From Herbaspirillum frisingense (GTDB taxonomy: Bacteria > Pseudomonadota > Gammaproteobacteria > Burkholderiales > Burkholderiaceae_D), in NCBI GenBank assembly GCA_009914615.1, contig WNDX01000015.1:1-43779 (forward strand): a stretch of 43,779 bases of DNA, written 5' to 3'. The notes under the pieces are model-generated. The model had not been told where the DNA came from and did not search any database. It was given only the letters and a program-made list of their open reading frames with translations. A program made the position numbers and the translations under genes. This document shows, in pieces, positions 35,665 to 43,654 of the stretch (positions within the stretch are counted from its first letter, which is position 1; each line of letters begins with the position of its first letter).

Positions 35665-37254
35665 TCAGCCGTCGTGGCGACTGCGCGAAGGCGAGGGTTT
35701 GCGTTGCTCCTGGCGGCCCGATGCCTTGAGCGTGCCCGGATAGGTCACGATGCGGTCGCGCCCGGTCTGCTTGGCTTGGTACAGCGCCTGGTCGGCGCGT
35801 TCGATCAGGGACAGCACGCTGTCATCTTCCCGCACCGGATCCAGGGACGCCACGCCCAGGCTGATGGTCACATGTCCGTTCCTGGCGCCGGAGTGCGGCA
35901 ATTGCAGGTCGCTTATCGTCTGGCGCAGGTTGTAGGCCAGCGCCATGGCGCCGTGGATGTCGCAATCCGGCAGCACCAGCGCGAACTCCTCGCCGCCGTA
36001 GCGCGCCGCCAGATCGCGCGAACGCTTGCGCGAGGCGCCGATGGCCTTGGCCACCGCCTTCAGACATTCGTCGCCCTTGGCATGGCCGTAGATGTCGTTG
36101 TACAGCTTGAACTGATCCACGTCGATCATGATCAGCGATAGCGAACCCTTGTCCTTGCCCTGGCGCGCCAGTTCGGCGGCCGCGTTGCGGTCGAAGTGGC
36201 GGCGGTTGGGCAGGCCGGTCAGGCCGTCGTGCATGGCTAGCTGGACCAAGGTGGCATTGAGCTGGTCGGATTTCTCGCGGGCATTGATGGCCTCGAATTC
36301 GGAACGCACCTGCGACTTGATCTGGCGCACCATGCGCCGTCCCAGCGTGGCGAACACGCCGGCCAGGAACAGCACGCCGATGGTGCGCATATAGGCGTCA
36401 TGCCGCCAGTTGGTCAGCACGTCCTCCTTGGACACGGCCACCGTCACGAACATCGGATAGCGGCGCAGGCGCACGAAGCTGTTGATGCGCAGCTCGCCGT
36501 CCGAAGGCGCGACCAGTTCCACCGTGCCGCGCTCCATCTTGGAGGCGTAGTCGCGGAACAGCGGTACTTGCGTCAAGTCCTTGCCGGTGGTGGCCGTATC
36601 GCGCGTGCGGCGGATCAGCGTGGTGCCGTTGCTCAGCGCGAACAGCACCGCGCCGCGGCGGCCGACGTCGAAGTTCTGATAGTAGTTCTTGAAGTAGTCG
36701 AAGGAAATCGTAGCCAGCACCACGCCGCCGAAGGAGCCGTCCGGCTTGTTGAAGCGCCGGCTCAGCGTGAAGATCCATTGGCCGGTGGAACGGCTTTGCA
36801 CCGGAGCGCCCACGTGCGGGAGCATGTCGTCGTGCTGCTTGTGGTACTTGAAATACTCGCGGTCGGAATTGTTGTACTGCGTCAGCAGGGTGCGCTGCGA
36901 GCTGACCAGCCAGCGGCCGTTGTCGTCATAGAGGAAGATGCCGTGCAATTGCGGCAGTTCATTGACCTGGTCCATCAGCTGGCGGCCGATGCGCTGCAAG
37001 GAGCGCTCGTTCAAGCCGTCCTCGGCGATGTGCTCCTGCAGCACCTGCAACACGAGATCGGCTTCCTTGTAGGTCTGGTCGGCATGCTGGGCCAGCGCCT
37101 GGGCCATGTTGGAGGTGTCCACCGAGGCTTCCTGGAGCAGGTCTTCGCGTGCCTGCCAGGTGCGCCAGCCGTCCAGCCCGATGAGGGCAAGACAGGCCAG
37201 CACCACGAATATCGTGGCGAGGCAGACGGGGGAGGTCCTCTTGTTGAAGAACAT
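35665..37254 (-). CDS. Membrane diguanylate cyclase with periplasmic Cache-type sensor (GGEEF)
   Basis: 529 aa from the second in-frame ATG, which has AAGG 9 nt upstream; the first ATG (37302) adds 16 residues and has no ribosome site. Layout: membrane helix ~9-27, periplasmic Cache-type sensor to ~280 (NNSDREYF and SRSTGQWI blocks), helix ~290-305, linker, GGDEF domain. Active site GGEEF at 420-424; I-site RSRD at 411-414. Arg/Ser/His-rich tail after the GGDEF domain. Predicted active c-di-GMP synthase with product inhibition. The ligand is unknown. Clear paralogue of the gene at 32956-34518. Confidence 0.92.
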   Translation of the reverse strand: MFFNKRTSPVCLATIFVVLACLALIGLDGWRTWQAREDLLQEASVDTSNMAQALAQHADQTYKEADLVLQVLQEHIAEDGLNERSLQRIGRQLMDQVNELPQLHGIFLYDDNGRWLVSSQRTLLTQYNNSDREYFKYHKQHDDMLPHVGAPVQSRSTGQWIFTLSRRFNKPDGSFGGVVLATISFDYFKNYYQNFDVGRRGAVLFALSNGTTLIRRTRDTATTGKDLTQVPLFRDYASKMERGTVELVAPSDGELRINSFVRLRRYPMFVTVAVSKEDVLTNWRHDAYMRTIGVLFLAGVFATLGRRMVRQIKSQVRSEFEAINAREKSDQLNATLVQLAMHDGLTGLPNRRHFDRNAAAELARQGKDKGSLSLIMIDVDQFKLYNDIYGHAKGDECLKAVAKAIGASRKRSRDLAARYGGEEFALVLPDCDIHGAMALAYNLRQTISDLQLPHSGARNGHVTISLGVASLDPVREDDSVLSLIERADQALYQAKQTGRDRIVTYPGTLKASGRQEQRKPSPSRSRHDG

Positions 37255-37483
37255 GGCGGGCGCCTTCGTTTGTTGATCCTGGCAAATATTGGCGGCGGGC
37301 ATGATGCGCTGTTAGCTACCGGTTCAGGCAGGGTAGAGGAGATGCGGACCTTTTCCCATCGGGGTTTACCTGAGGCGGGAATGCCGCGCGCAGGCGGTGC
37401 TCAGGGATTTCCTGATGCGTTTTTTGCACGTCCTTGGTTAACCTGTCGAGGTCAGTCGGCCAATGCGCCGGGAGGGATCAGCA

Positions 37484-37756
37484 ATGACTATCGCAGAAAA
37501 GAGAGTGGGCAAGCGTGCCCTGAAGAACGTATCGGTGCAACAGCTGGAAACGGCGATTTCCGCCGCGCTGTACAAAATCACCGCAGAGAAATACCACGTC
37601 GATATCCGCCGTTTCGATCTCGACATCGGCACCGGCATGCCGCATCACGACGGCGCCGTGATTGAAATGAGCATCATCGACTCGCCCGCCGCTTGCCCGG
37701 GCAGCGAGCCGCTCAAGCTCAAGCCGGAGTGCGGGAGCGAGCCGCAGCAGGGATGA
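37484..37756 (+). CDS. Hypothetical protein, 90 aa
   Basis: ATG 37484 follows GGGAGGGATCAGCA, an excellent ribosome site 8 nt away, which decides this start over an ATG 21 bp upstream. The protein starts MTIAEKRVGKRALKN, continues with an amphipathic stretch (VQQLETAISAALYKI) and a mixed beta-like part, and ends in a Pro/Glu/Lys-rich tail with two cysteines. No family recognised. No signal peptide or membrane segment. It is divergent from the GGEEF cyclase gene, 229 bp away. Confidence 0.6.
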   Translation: MTIAEKRVGKRALKNVSVQQLETAISAALYKITAEKYHVDIRRFDLDIGTGMPHHDGAVIEMSIIDSPAACPGSEPLKLKPECGSEPQQG

Positions 37757-37886
37757 GGCGTCGTCCCGGAGCCTAGGAAATTTACCTATATCCGGGCAGG
37801 CGGGCGGCCACTACACTGCCCTCAGTCGTTCGCCGATCAGCGGCGAGACAGGGAGTGCGCCGTAGCGCGGCAGTATCGGAGAAGCA

Positions 37887-38153
37887 ATGCAGTGTCAGCA
37901 GTATCAGCAGTATCACGAGCATCAGGGCCAGATCGAGGGTAGTTTCTGGTGTTCCCTCACCGGCGCGCGCTATCGCTATCTTGTCAGCTACCAGGGCGGC
38001 CGTTCGGTCGACTGGCATGCCACGATCAGTCGCGGAAATTGCTTCTCATGGGCCAGCGGCACCATTTCCCATCATCTCTACTGCGGCGCCCAACTGGAAG
38101 AAGCGGTACGTGCCCAGGTACTGGGGAGCATCAGCATCATGCAGGTCTGCTGA
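37887..38153 (+). CDS. Hypothetical protein, 88 aa, cysteine-containing
   Basis: Starts ATG 37887, with GGAGAAGC just before it. Gln/Tyr-rich N-terminus (QQYQQYHEH, from a short DNA repeat), then a compact Trp/Cys-rich part with GSFWCSLTGARYRYLVSYQGG and a final IMQVC. Five cysteines in all. A TACACT box at 37812-37817 may be the -10. Family unknown. A long hairpin follows the stop codon by ~25 bp. Confidence 0.55.
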   Translation: MQCQQYQQYHEHQGQIEGSFWCSLTGARYRYLVSYQGGRSVDWHATISRGNCFSWASGTISHHLYCGAQLEEAVRAQVLGSISIMQVC

Positions 38154-38177
38154 CGCCTCTGCGTTCATGCCTGTCGG

Positions 38178-38221
38178 ACAGGGAACAGCCCCGCCAGCAT
38201 AATGGCGGGGCTGTTCCCTGT
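38178..38221 (+). terminator. Long perfect hairpin (19-bp stem), probable terminator
   Basis: The arm ACAGGGAACAGCCCCGCCA pairs perfectly with its complement across a 6-nt GCATAA loop. It lies 24 bp after the stop of the 88-aa gene and is followed on the plus strand by TGCGTTTTC. On the minus strand there is no T-run. Likely terminator of the small-ORF transcript, unusually long. Confidence 0.75.
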
Positions 38222-38278
38222 TGCGTTTTCCAGGTTGCCAATCCGGATCTGGCCTTGGCAGGCCAGACCGGCATCACG

Positions 38279-38536
38279 TTATTGGCTGCCGGTGCCCGAG
38301 GCGGGCTGCGGCTTGCTCGACGTCTCGGACGGGCCGTTCGCGCCGTTCTGGTTGCGGTCGCGCTTGGCTTGCTTCTTCTGTTTTTTCGCTTGCTTCTCCG
38401 CCTGCTTGGCCGAGTCGCCATTCATCTGCTGCGACGAATCGCCGCCGGCCGGGGTTGCAGCGGTTTGCGCCAGTGCGCCGGTGCTAAAGGCAGCGGCTGC
38501 CAGCAGGGCGCCGAGCAGTTTCAGTTGGGTGGTCAT
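38279..38536 (-). CDS. Small exported protein, 85 aa
   Basis: Signal peptide MTTQLKLLGALLAAAAFSTGALA with predicted cleavage at ALA|QT. The mature ~60 residues are low-complexity and hydrophilic: Gln/Lys/Ser/Asn-rich, with a KQAEKQAKKQKKQAKRD segment. No family recognised. AGGAGAACACG precedes the ATG with good spacing. It shares most of its signal peptide with the next gene (38635-38940). Function unknown; the basic stretch suggests contact with polyanions. Confidence 0.7.
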   Translation of the reverse strand: MTTQLKLLGALLAAAAFSTGALAQTAATPAGGDSSQQMNGDSAKQAEKQAKKQKKQAKRDRNQNGANGPSETSSKPQPASGTGSQ

Positions 38537-38634
38537 CGTGTTCTCCTGTTGATTCCTACAAATTGAGAGCCGGGCGCGGCATCTCCTTCCGGAGCTGCCA
38601 TCACCCGCTCTTCACGCGCACTATTCTTCAAGGA

Positions 38635-38940
38635 TCAGGCGCCCGGCGAGGTGCCCATGGGACCGTCCTTCAGGTCGCGGGCATAGTTGTTAGGCTGCCC
38701 GGCCGGCATCTCGGAACCCTTGTGATCCACGTATTCGCCGTTACGGCCCTCGCTCTGATAGCTGGACGGCGCGCTGGTCTGGTCGCCCTGATAGTTGTAA
38801 TACTGGGGCGCCGAGGAATCGTATTGCTGCTGCGGCGTGGTCTGGTAACCGGAACCGTTCTGGGTGTACGACTGGGCGTAAGCGCCGGTGCTGAAAGCGG
38901 CGGCGGCCAACAAAGCTGCGCTGATGATCTTCTTGGACAT
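38635..38940 (-). CDS. Small exported protein, 101 aa, Tyr/Gln/Ser-rich
   Basis: Signal peptide MSKKIISAALLAAAAFSTGAYA, cleaved at AYA|QS. The mature part is Tyr/Gln/Gly/Ser/Pro-rich (QTTPQQQYDSSAPQYYNYQG) and later has an acidic/basic DHKGSEMPAG and NYARDLKDGPMG. Likely unstructured. GAAAGGAGAACAG precedes the ATG. Its signal region (LLAAAAFSTGA-x-AQ) repeats that of the neighbour, whereas the mature parts differ. Function unknown. Confidence 0.7.
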   Translation of the reverse strand: MSKKIISAALLAAAAFSTGAYAQSYTQNGSGYQTTPQQQYDSSAPQYYNYQGDQTSAPSSYQSEGRNGEYVDHKGSEMPAGQPNNYARDLKDGPMGTSPGA

Positions 38941-39041
38941 GGCTGTTCTCCTTTCGTTGGTCGTTCCGCTGTCTGCGGAAACGTAAGGTCATGATAGGAA
39001 AGGGCCGAGCCCGCAACAGTCGGAGAGGGCTGCTTATTCGT

Positions 39042-39066
39042 GTCGGACGATTCTTTCGCGTCCGAC
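39042..39066. repeat. Stem-loop GTCGGACG/CGTCCGAC
   Basis: A perfect 8-bp inverted repeat with a 9-nt loop (39050-39058). No T-run follows on either strand at once. Possible regulator site or remnant hairpin. Confidence 0.4.
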
Positions 39067-39315
39067 AGCAAAGCTGGGCCGCTTTCCTCGATGATGGCCG
39101 CCGCGGACGCGTATCGATAATTGAAGGCGATTCAGGTCTTCCTTTTCAATGCCGCTTCCGTCAAGGCTTTGCGCGCGGCGCCAATGCGAACTCAACCATG
39201 CCGCAGCCCATGGTTGGATCGCGCCGCCAAAGCTGACAAGCTTCCCCTGCTTCGTTACAAAACATTACCGCGACGCGATATGGGCGGGCTCCCGGCGCTC
39301 GCGCGCATGCCGCGC

Positions 39316-39321
39316 TACACT
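39316..39321 (+). promoter_or_regulatory. Candidate -10 of the LysR gene
   Basis: TACACT in GCTACACTGCC, 33 bp before the ATG, giving a leader of ~27 nt. The same core occurs before the 88-aa gene at 37812. Confidence 0.4.
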
Positions 39322-39354
39322 GCCCCAACAAGAACGACAGATGAGACGCCGTCC

Positions 39355-40251
39355 ATGGATATCCGATACGTACAGAGTTTCGTTGCAGTGGTGGAGAGCG
39401 GCTCGCTGGCCGAGGCCGCACGCCGGCTCGACCTGACCGCCGCCGCGGTAGCCGCGCGCGTGCGTTCGCTGGAGGAAGACCTGGGCGCGCCGCTGATCCA
39501 GCGTTCCGGCCGCTCGGTCCGACCTACGGCACGCGGCCTCAAAGTGCTGGAAAGCGCGCATGCCTTGCTGCGCTCGGCGCGCGACATGCAGGCGCTGGCG
39601 CGCGACGACGCGGCCGAGCTCGGTGAACTGCGGCTGGGCGTGTTTGTCTCGGCCATGACCAGCGTGCTGCCGGCGTTGCTGGAAGGCTTCTATCGCAGCT
39701 ACCCGCATGCCAGCGTATTCGTCGAGCCCGGCGCCTCGGTCGAACTGTGCCGCAAGGTCGCCGCCGGCGAGCTGGATGCGGCGGTGGTGGTGGAGCCGCA
39801 ATTCGCCGTGCCCAAGACCTGCGAATGGCTGGTGCTGATGGATGAGCCGCTGGTGGTGATCGCGCCGGCCGGCACCCAAGAAGAGGATCCACACGCCCTG
39901 CTGCGCAACGAACCCTTCATCCGCTACAACCGCGGCGTGCTCGGCGGCCAACTGGCCGATCGTTATCTGCGCGACCATGGTATCGTGCCGCGCCAGCGAC
40001 TGGAGATCGACAGCCTGCTGGCCATCGCCGCGCTGGTCGGCAAGGGCCTGGGCGTATCGTTATTGCCGGATTGGTCGTCGCTGTGGGAGGGCGGGCAGGC
40101 GCTGCGGAAGATCGAGTTGCCTGACCGCGCGCCGGTGCGCCGCGTGGGACTGCTGGTGGCGCGCCATTCGCCGCACTACGCGCTGGCCAGCGTCTTCGCC
40201 GAGCAGGCATTGCAAGCTTTCGGCGACGGCGCACGCCAGGATCAAGCCTAG
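39355..40251 (+). CDS. LysR-type transcriptional regulator
   Basis: 298 aa from MDIRYVQSFVAVVESGS, the standard LysR start. Winged helix-turn-helix at 1-60 (SLAEAARRLDLTAAAVAARVRSLEEDLG; then the wing with RPTARG); linker helix; two-lobed effector domain from ~90 (LRLGVFVSAMTSVLP...). LysR proteins are DNA-binding activators or repressors controlled by small molecules. It runs convergently into the dehydratase operon, sharing the CTAG end, so it is the natural candidate to control it, though the usual divergent arrangement is absent. Effector unknown. Confidence 0.92.
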   Translation: MDIRYVQSFVAVVESGSLAEAARRLDLTAAAVAARVRSLEEDLGAPLIQRSGRSVRPTARGLKVLESAHALLRSARDMQALARDDAAELGELRLGVFVSAMTSVLPALLEGFYRSYPHASVFVEPGASVELCRKVAAGELDAAVVVEPQFAVPKTCEWLVLMDEPLVVIAPAGTQEEDPHALLRNEPFIRYNRGVLGGQLADRYLRDHGIVPRQRLEIDSLLAIAALVGKGLGVSLLPDWSSLWEGGQALRKIELPDRAPVRRVGLLVARHSPHYALASVFAEQALQAFGDGARQDQA

Positions 40252-41993
40252 GGCTGCCTGCGTTGCAGGTGTTCCGCGCGCAGGAATTCGAAATCCACGC
40301 CCTTGTCGGCCTGCGTCACGTTCTCCAGGAACAGCTTGCGGTAGCCGCGCCCGGCCGTGGGTGGCGTCACCGGCCGTTCGCGCATGCGCCGCGCCATTTC
40401 CTCCTCCGGCACCAGCAGCGAGAGTTCCCGTTTCGACACCGACAGGCGGATGCGGTCGCCGCTTTGCACCCAGGCCAGCGGCCCGCCGATGGCGGCCTCC
40501 GGTGTGACGTGCAGCACGATGGATCCGAACGCGGTGCCGCTCATGCGACCGTCCGAGATGCGCACCATGTCCTTCACGCCTTGCCGCGCCAGCTTGCGCG
40601 GGATCGGCAGATAGCCGGCTTCCGGCATGCCGGGCGCGCCCAGCGGGCCGATGTTCTTCAGCACCAGGATATCGTCGGCGCGTACGTTCAGCGCCTCGTC
40701 GTCGATACGCTCGGCCAGGTCTTGCAGGTTGTCGAACACCACGGCGCGTCCTTCGTGTTCCATCAGCCCGGGATCGGCCGCCGATTGCTTGATGATCGCG
40801 CCGCCCGGCGCCAGGTTGCCGCGCAATACCGCCAGGCCGCCCTGCGGATAGAGAGGACGATCCACGCTGCGCACCACCTCTTGGGCGAACCCCGGGCCTT
40901 GCGCTTCCAGTTGCTCGCCCAGCGTGATGCCGTTGACCGTCAGGGCATCCAGGTGCAGCAGCGGCTTCAGCTCGCGCAAGAGCGTGGCGACGCCGCCGGC
41001 CTTGTGCAGGTCTTCCATGTAATGCGCGCCGGTGGGTTTGAGGTCCAGCAGCACCGGCGTTTCGCGGCCCATGCGGTCCAGCCGGGCGAGATCGATGTCC
41101 AGGCCCACGCGGCCGGCGATGGCGGCCAGGTGGACGATGGCGTTGGTCGAGCCGCCGATGGCCAGCAGCACGCGCAGCGCGTTGTCGAAGGCCTTCTCGG
41201 TCAGGATCTGGCTCACGCGCAGGCCGCTCTTGGCCAACGCCACCGCGCGCGTGCCGGTCTCTTCCGCGACCCGGATGCGGTCGGCCGTCACCGCCGGCGG
41301 CGAAGCGCCGCCCGGCACCGTCATGCCGATCGCCTCGGCAATGCAAGCCATCGTGCTGGCCGTGCCCATCACCGAGCAGGTGCCGACGCTGGCGACCAGT
41401 TGATTGTTGACGTCAGCGATCTCTCCATCGTCGATCTCTTCGGCGCGATACTTGGCCCAGTAGCGCCGGCAATCGGTGCAGGCGCCCACGCGCTCGGAAC
41501 GGTGCGAACCGGTCAGCATGGAACCGGTGATCAGCTGGATCGCAGGGATATCCGCCGAGGCCGCCCCCATCAGCTGCGCCGGCACCGTCTTGTCGCAGCC
41601 GCCGATCAGCACCACGGCATCCATGGGCTGGGCGCGGATCATCTCTTCGGTATCCATCGACATCAGGTTGCGCAGGTACATCGAGGTCGGCGCGGCGAAG
41701 CTCTCGTGGATCGAGATGGTCGGAAAGTCCATCGGCAACCCGCCGGCCAGCATGATGCCGCGCTTGACCGCCTCGATCAGCTGCGGCATGTTGCCGTGGC
41801 AGGGGTTATAGGCGCTGCCGGTATTGACGATGCCGATCACCGGCCGATCCAGCGCGGCATCGCTATAGCCGGCCCCCTTGATGAAGGCCTTGCGCAGGAA
41901 CAGCGAAAAGCCCTGGTCGCCGTACGAGGTCAGCCCCTTGCGCATGCCTGTCGCGGGCGGCGTCTTGCCGTCCGTTTCCGGTTTCTTGCTCAT
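40248..41993 (-). CDS. IlvD/Edd-family dehydratase, sugar-acid type
   Basis: 581 aa. IlvD/Edd enzymes remove water from dihydroxy acids using an Fe-S cluster and Mg. Cluster cysteines: Cys65 (NPCHGN), Cys133 (GGCDKT) and Cys206 (GTCSVM); spacing 68 and 73 residues, as in the pentonate dehydratases of this family. Lys135 follows Cys133 as in CDK; conserved serine in DGRMSG (Ser485). The CDKTVPAQLMGAASADIP and CTDCRRYW blocks fit sugar-acid dehydratases (for example L-arabinonate or D-xylonate type) rather than IlvD of valine/isoleucine synthesis. 45 bp after the DapA-family gene, same strand. Exact substrate unresolved. Confidence 0.88.
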   Translation of the reverse strand: MSKKPETDGKTPPATGMRKGLTSYGDQGFSLFLRKAFIKGAGYSDAALDRPVIGIVNTGSAYNPCHGNMPQLIEAVKRGIMLAGGLPMDFPTISIHESFAAPTSMYLRNLMSMDTEEMIRAQPMDAVVLIGGCDKTVPAQLMGAASADIPAIQLITGSMLTGSHRSERVGACTDCRRYWAKYRAEEIDDGEIADVNNQLVASVGTCSVMGTASTMACIAEAIGMTVPGGASPPAVTADRIRVAEETGTRAVALAKSGLRVSQILTEKAFDNALRVLLAIGGSTNAIVHLAAIAGRVGLDIDLARLDRMGRETPVLLDLKPTGAHYMEDLHKAGGVATLLRELKPLLHLDALTVNGITLGEQLEAQGPGFAQEVVRSVDRPLYPQGGLAVLRGNLAPGGAIIKQSAADPGLMEHEGRAVVFDNLQDLAERIDDEALNVRADDILVLKNIGPLGAPGMPEAGYLPIPRKLARQGVKDMVRISDGRMSGTAFGSIVLHVTPEAAIGGPLAWVQSGDRIRLSVSKRELSLLVPEEEMARRMRERPVTPPTAGRGYRKLFLENVTQADKGVDFEFLRAEHLQRRQP

Positions 41994-42038
41994 TGCCTGT
42001 CTCCTTGGAGTTTTTTTCTGATGAGGATGCGTCGCGCT

Positions 42039-42974
42039 TCAAGCCAGTTCGTGCGCGTCCGGAATGCCGAAGCCGGCGTCCTGCAATTGCGCCACCAGCG
42101 CGGCGCCGGCCTGCGCGTCCAGCGCCGTCAGCGGCGGACGCACGGTGCGCCATTGCGTGCGGCCCGACCAGTGAGCGATGGCATGCTTCATCGCCGGAAT
42201 CATCGGCTGCGTCTGGAATATCTTCCGTACTGCATCGGCGCGTGCTTGCAGCGCGCTGCGTTCATTCGTATCCGTGCTGCGCCAGATGGCCACAATGGAC
42301 GCCGGATTCACGTTCACGGTGGCGCTGATGCAGCCGGCGCCGCCGTATTCGATGGCGCGCTGCAGGAAAGTCTCGGCGCCCGGGAAAACGTCGAAGCCAT
42401 CCTTGCCAAAATGCCTGATCATCGTTTCCATATGGTGCCAGTCACCTGATGAATCCTTCACGCCGGCGATCGCACCGGGGTAGCGCTTGAGCAAGCGCTC
42501 GATCAGGGCCAGGGAGATCGGCGTGGCCGACATGGCCGGGAAGTGATAGAGATACACCGCGAGACGCCGGTCCCCGACGCGCTCTATCACCTCCGAGAAA
42601 TAGGCGAATAGCCCGTCGTCGCTGACGTTCTTGTAGTAGAAGGGCGGCAGCATCAGCACGCCCGCGGCGCCGGCCTGTACGGCGTGGCGCGTCAGTCGTA
42701 CGGTTTCAGGCAGCGCGCAACTGCCGGTGCCTGGCATCAGCAGAGCGGGCGGCACGCCGGATTCGAGCAGTGCGTCCGTCAGGCGCATGCGCTCCTCGGG
42801 CGCCAGCGAAGTCGCCTCGAAATTGGTGCCGAAGATCGCCAAGCCAGCGCCTTGCCGCGCCAGCCATCTGCAATGCGCGATGAAGGCGCGGGTATCCGGT
42901 TCGAGATCGGCCTGGAAAGGCGTCAGTACTGGAGACAGCACGCCCTTGAAGCGGGGCGGCAGGGTGGCGTTCAT
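42039..42974 (-). CDS. DapA-family (dihydrodipicolinate synthase/KDG aldolase-like) lyase
   Basis: 311 aa from ATG 42974, which has AAGGA 6 nt upstream; an ATG 33 bp further upstream is poorer. A class I aldolase TIM barrel of the DHDPS/N-acetylneuraminate lyase family. Schiff-base Lys173 (GVKDSSGDW), catalytic Tyr143 (YLYHFP), and a GTNFE loop (49-53) in place of GTTGE. Next to a sugar-acid dehydratase, it probably acts on a 2-keto-3-deoxy sugar acid. It is not expected to be the lysine-pathway DapA. First gene of the lyase-dehydratase operon. Confidence 0.85.
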   Translation of the reverse strand: MNATLPPRFKGVLSPVLTPFQADLEPDTRAFIAHCRWLARQGAGLAIFGTNFEATSLAPEERMRLTDALLESGVPPALLMPGTGSCALPETVRLTRHAVQAGAAGVLMLPPFYYKNVSDDGLFAYFSEVIERVGDRRLAVYLYHFPAMSATPISLALIERLLKRYPGAIAGVKDSSGDWHHMETMIRHFGKDGFDVFPGAETFLQRAIEYGGAGCISATVNVNPASIVAIWRSTDTNERSALQARADAVRKIFQTQPMIPAMKHAIAHWSGRTQWRTVRPPLTALDAQAGAALVAQLQDAGFGIPDAHELA

Positions 42975-43045
42975 GCGGCTTCCTTTTAAATACGGCAAGT
43001 ATTTCAAAGGAGCGCTGTGGCGAAAAAGCGCCTGTCGTGATGTTC

Positions 43046-43068
43046 AGACCAAAAAGATTTTTGGGTCT
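43046..43068. promoter_or_regulatory. Imperfect inverted repeat in the lyase / binding-protein divergent region
   Basis: AGACCAAAAA and TTTTTGGGTCT flank GAT; they are complementary apart from one extra G. It lies ~70 bp upstream of the lyase start and ~90 bp before the binding-protein start, in the 185-bp divergent region. It could be an operator of a regulator such as the LysR protein. A weak TTGGGT-17-TATGCT (43061-43089) promoter runs toward the binding-protein gene. Confidence 0.35.
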
Positions 43069-43159
43069 CGGCCGCAACGGTTGTATGCTGGTCTCATAAA
43101 AACAAGAACAACGAGGGTGATGGAAGGGCGCGACCTACTCTTCCCTTAAAGGAGACGCC

Positions 43160-43654
43160 ATGAAGAAATTCCTGCCAGTCTGTCTATTGGCGTCCGTGGT
43201 CGTCGCCGCGGCAGCCCAGGGCACTGAATGTACCAAGGTGGTGGTGTCGGCCGATTCGGACTATGCGCCGCTGCACTGGTATGACGGAAAACGCCTCACC
43301 GGCGCCAGCGTCGAGATCGCGTCGCGCGCGCTGACCGCGCTCAACATTCCTTTTGAAGTGCGTTACGTGGGCCCGTTTCATCGCGTGCTGAAAGAAGCCG
43401 AACGCGGCGATGTCTCGATGGTGGCTTCGCTCAAGAACACGCCCGAACGCCAGCACTACCTGGCCTATACCTCGGTGCCGCTATTCGCCAATCCCATCGC
43501 CATCTTCGTCGCCCGTGATCGCCGCTTCGCCTACGCGGGGTGGAAGGATCTGATCGGCAAACGCGGCGCAATCACGCTGGGCAACCAGTTCGGTGGCGGT
43601 TTCGATGAATTCATGCGGGACAACCTGAAGATCGAGACCGCGCAGAAGATTTAG
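43160..43654 (+). pseudogene. Amino-acid-type periplasmic binding protein, truncated by an IS
   Basis: A 164-residue remnant. Signal peptide ends AAA|QG; the mature part resembles the SBP_bac_3 family (amino-acid ABC-type binding proteins; usual length ~250 aa): VVVSADSDYAPLHWYDGKRLTGASVEIA, FHRVLKEAERGDVSMVASL, ERQHYLAYTSVPLF. AAAGGAGACGCC precedes the ATG. The reading frame runs into the IS5-family end: the stop TAG is built from target TTA plus the first IS base, so the ORF is cut by the insertion and the second lobe is missing. Divergent from the sugar-acid operon. Confidence 0.85.

Larger units (their letters stand above)
38941..39354. other. Divergent intergenic region upstream of the LysR gene
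   Basis: 414 bp, no protein with recognisable features. Contains an 8-bp stem-loop (39042-39066), and at the right end a TACACT box and the LysR start. The longer open frame through it, in frame with lysR, has no LysR similarity before the ATG at 39355. Confidence 0.5.

Noticed and set aside
38991-39236. 81-codon frame upstream of the LysR gene
   Set aside because: No recognisable features or ribosome site; it overlaps a stem-loop.
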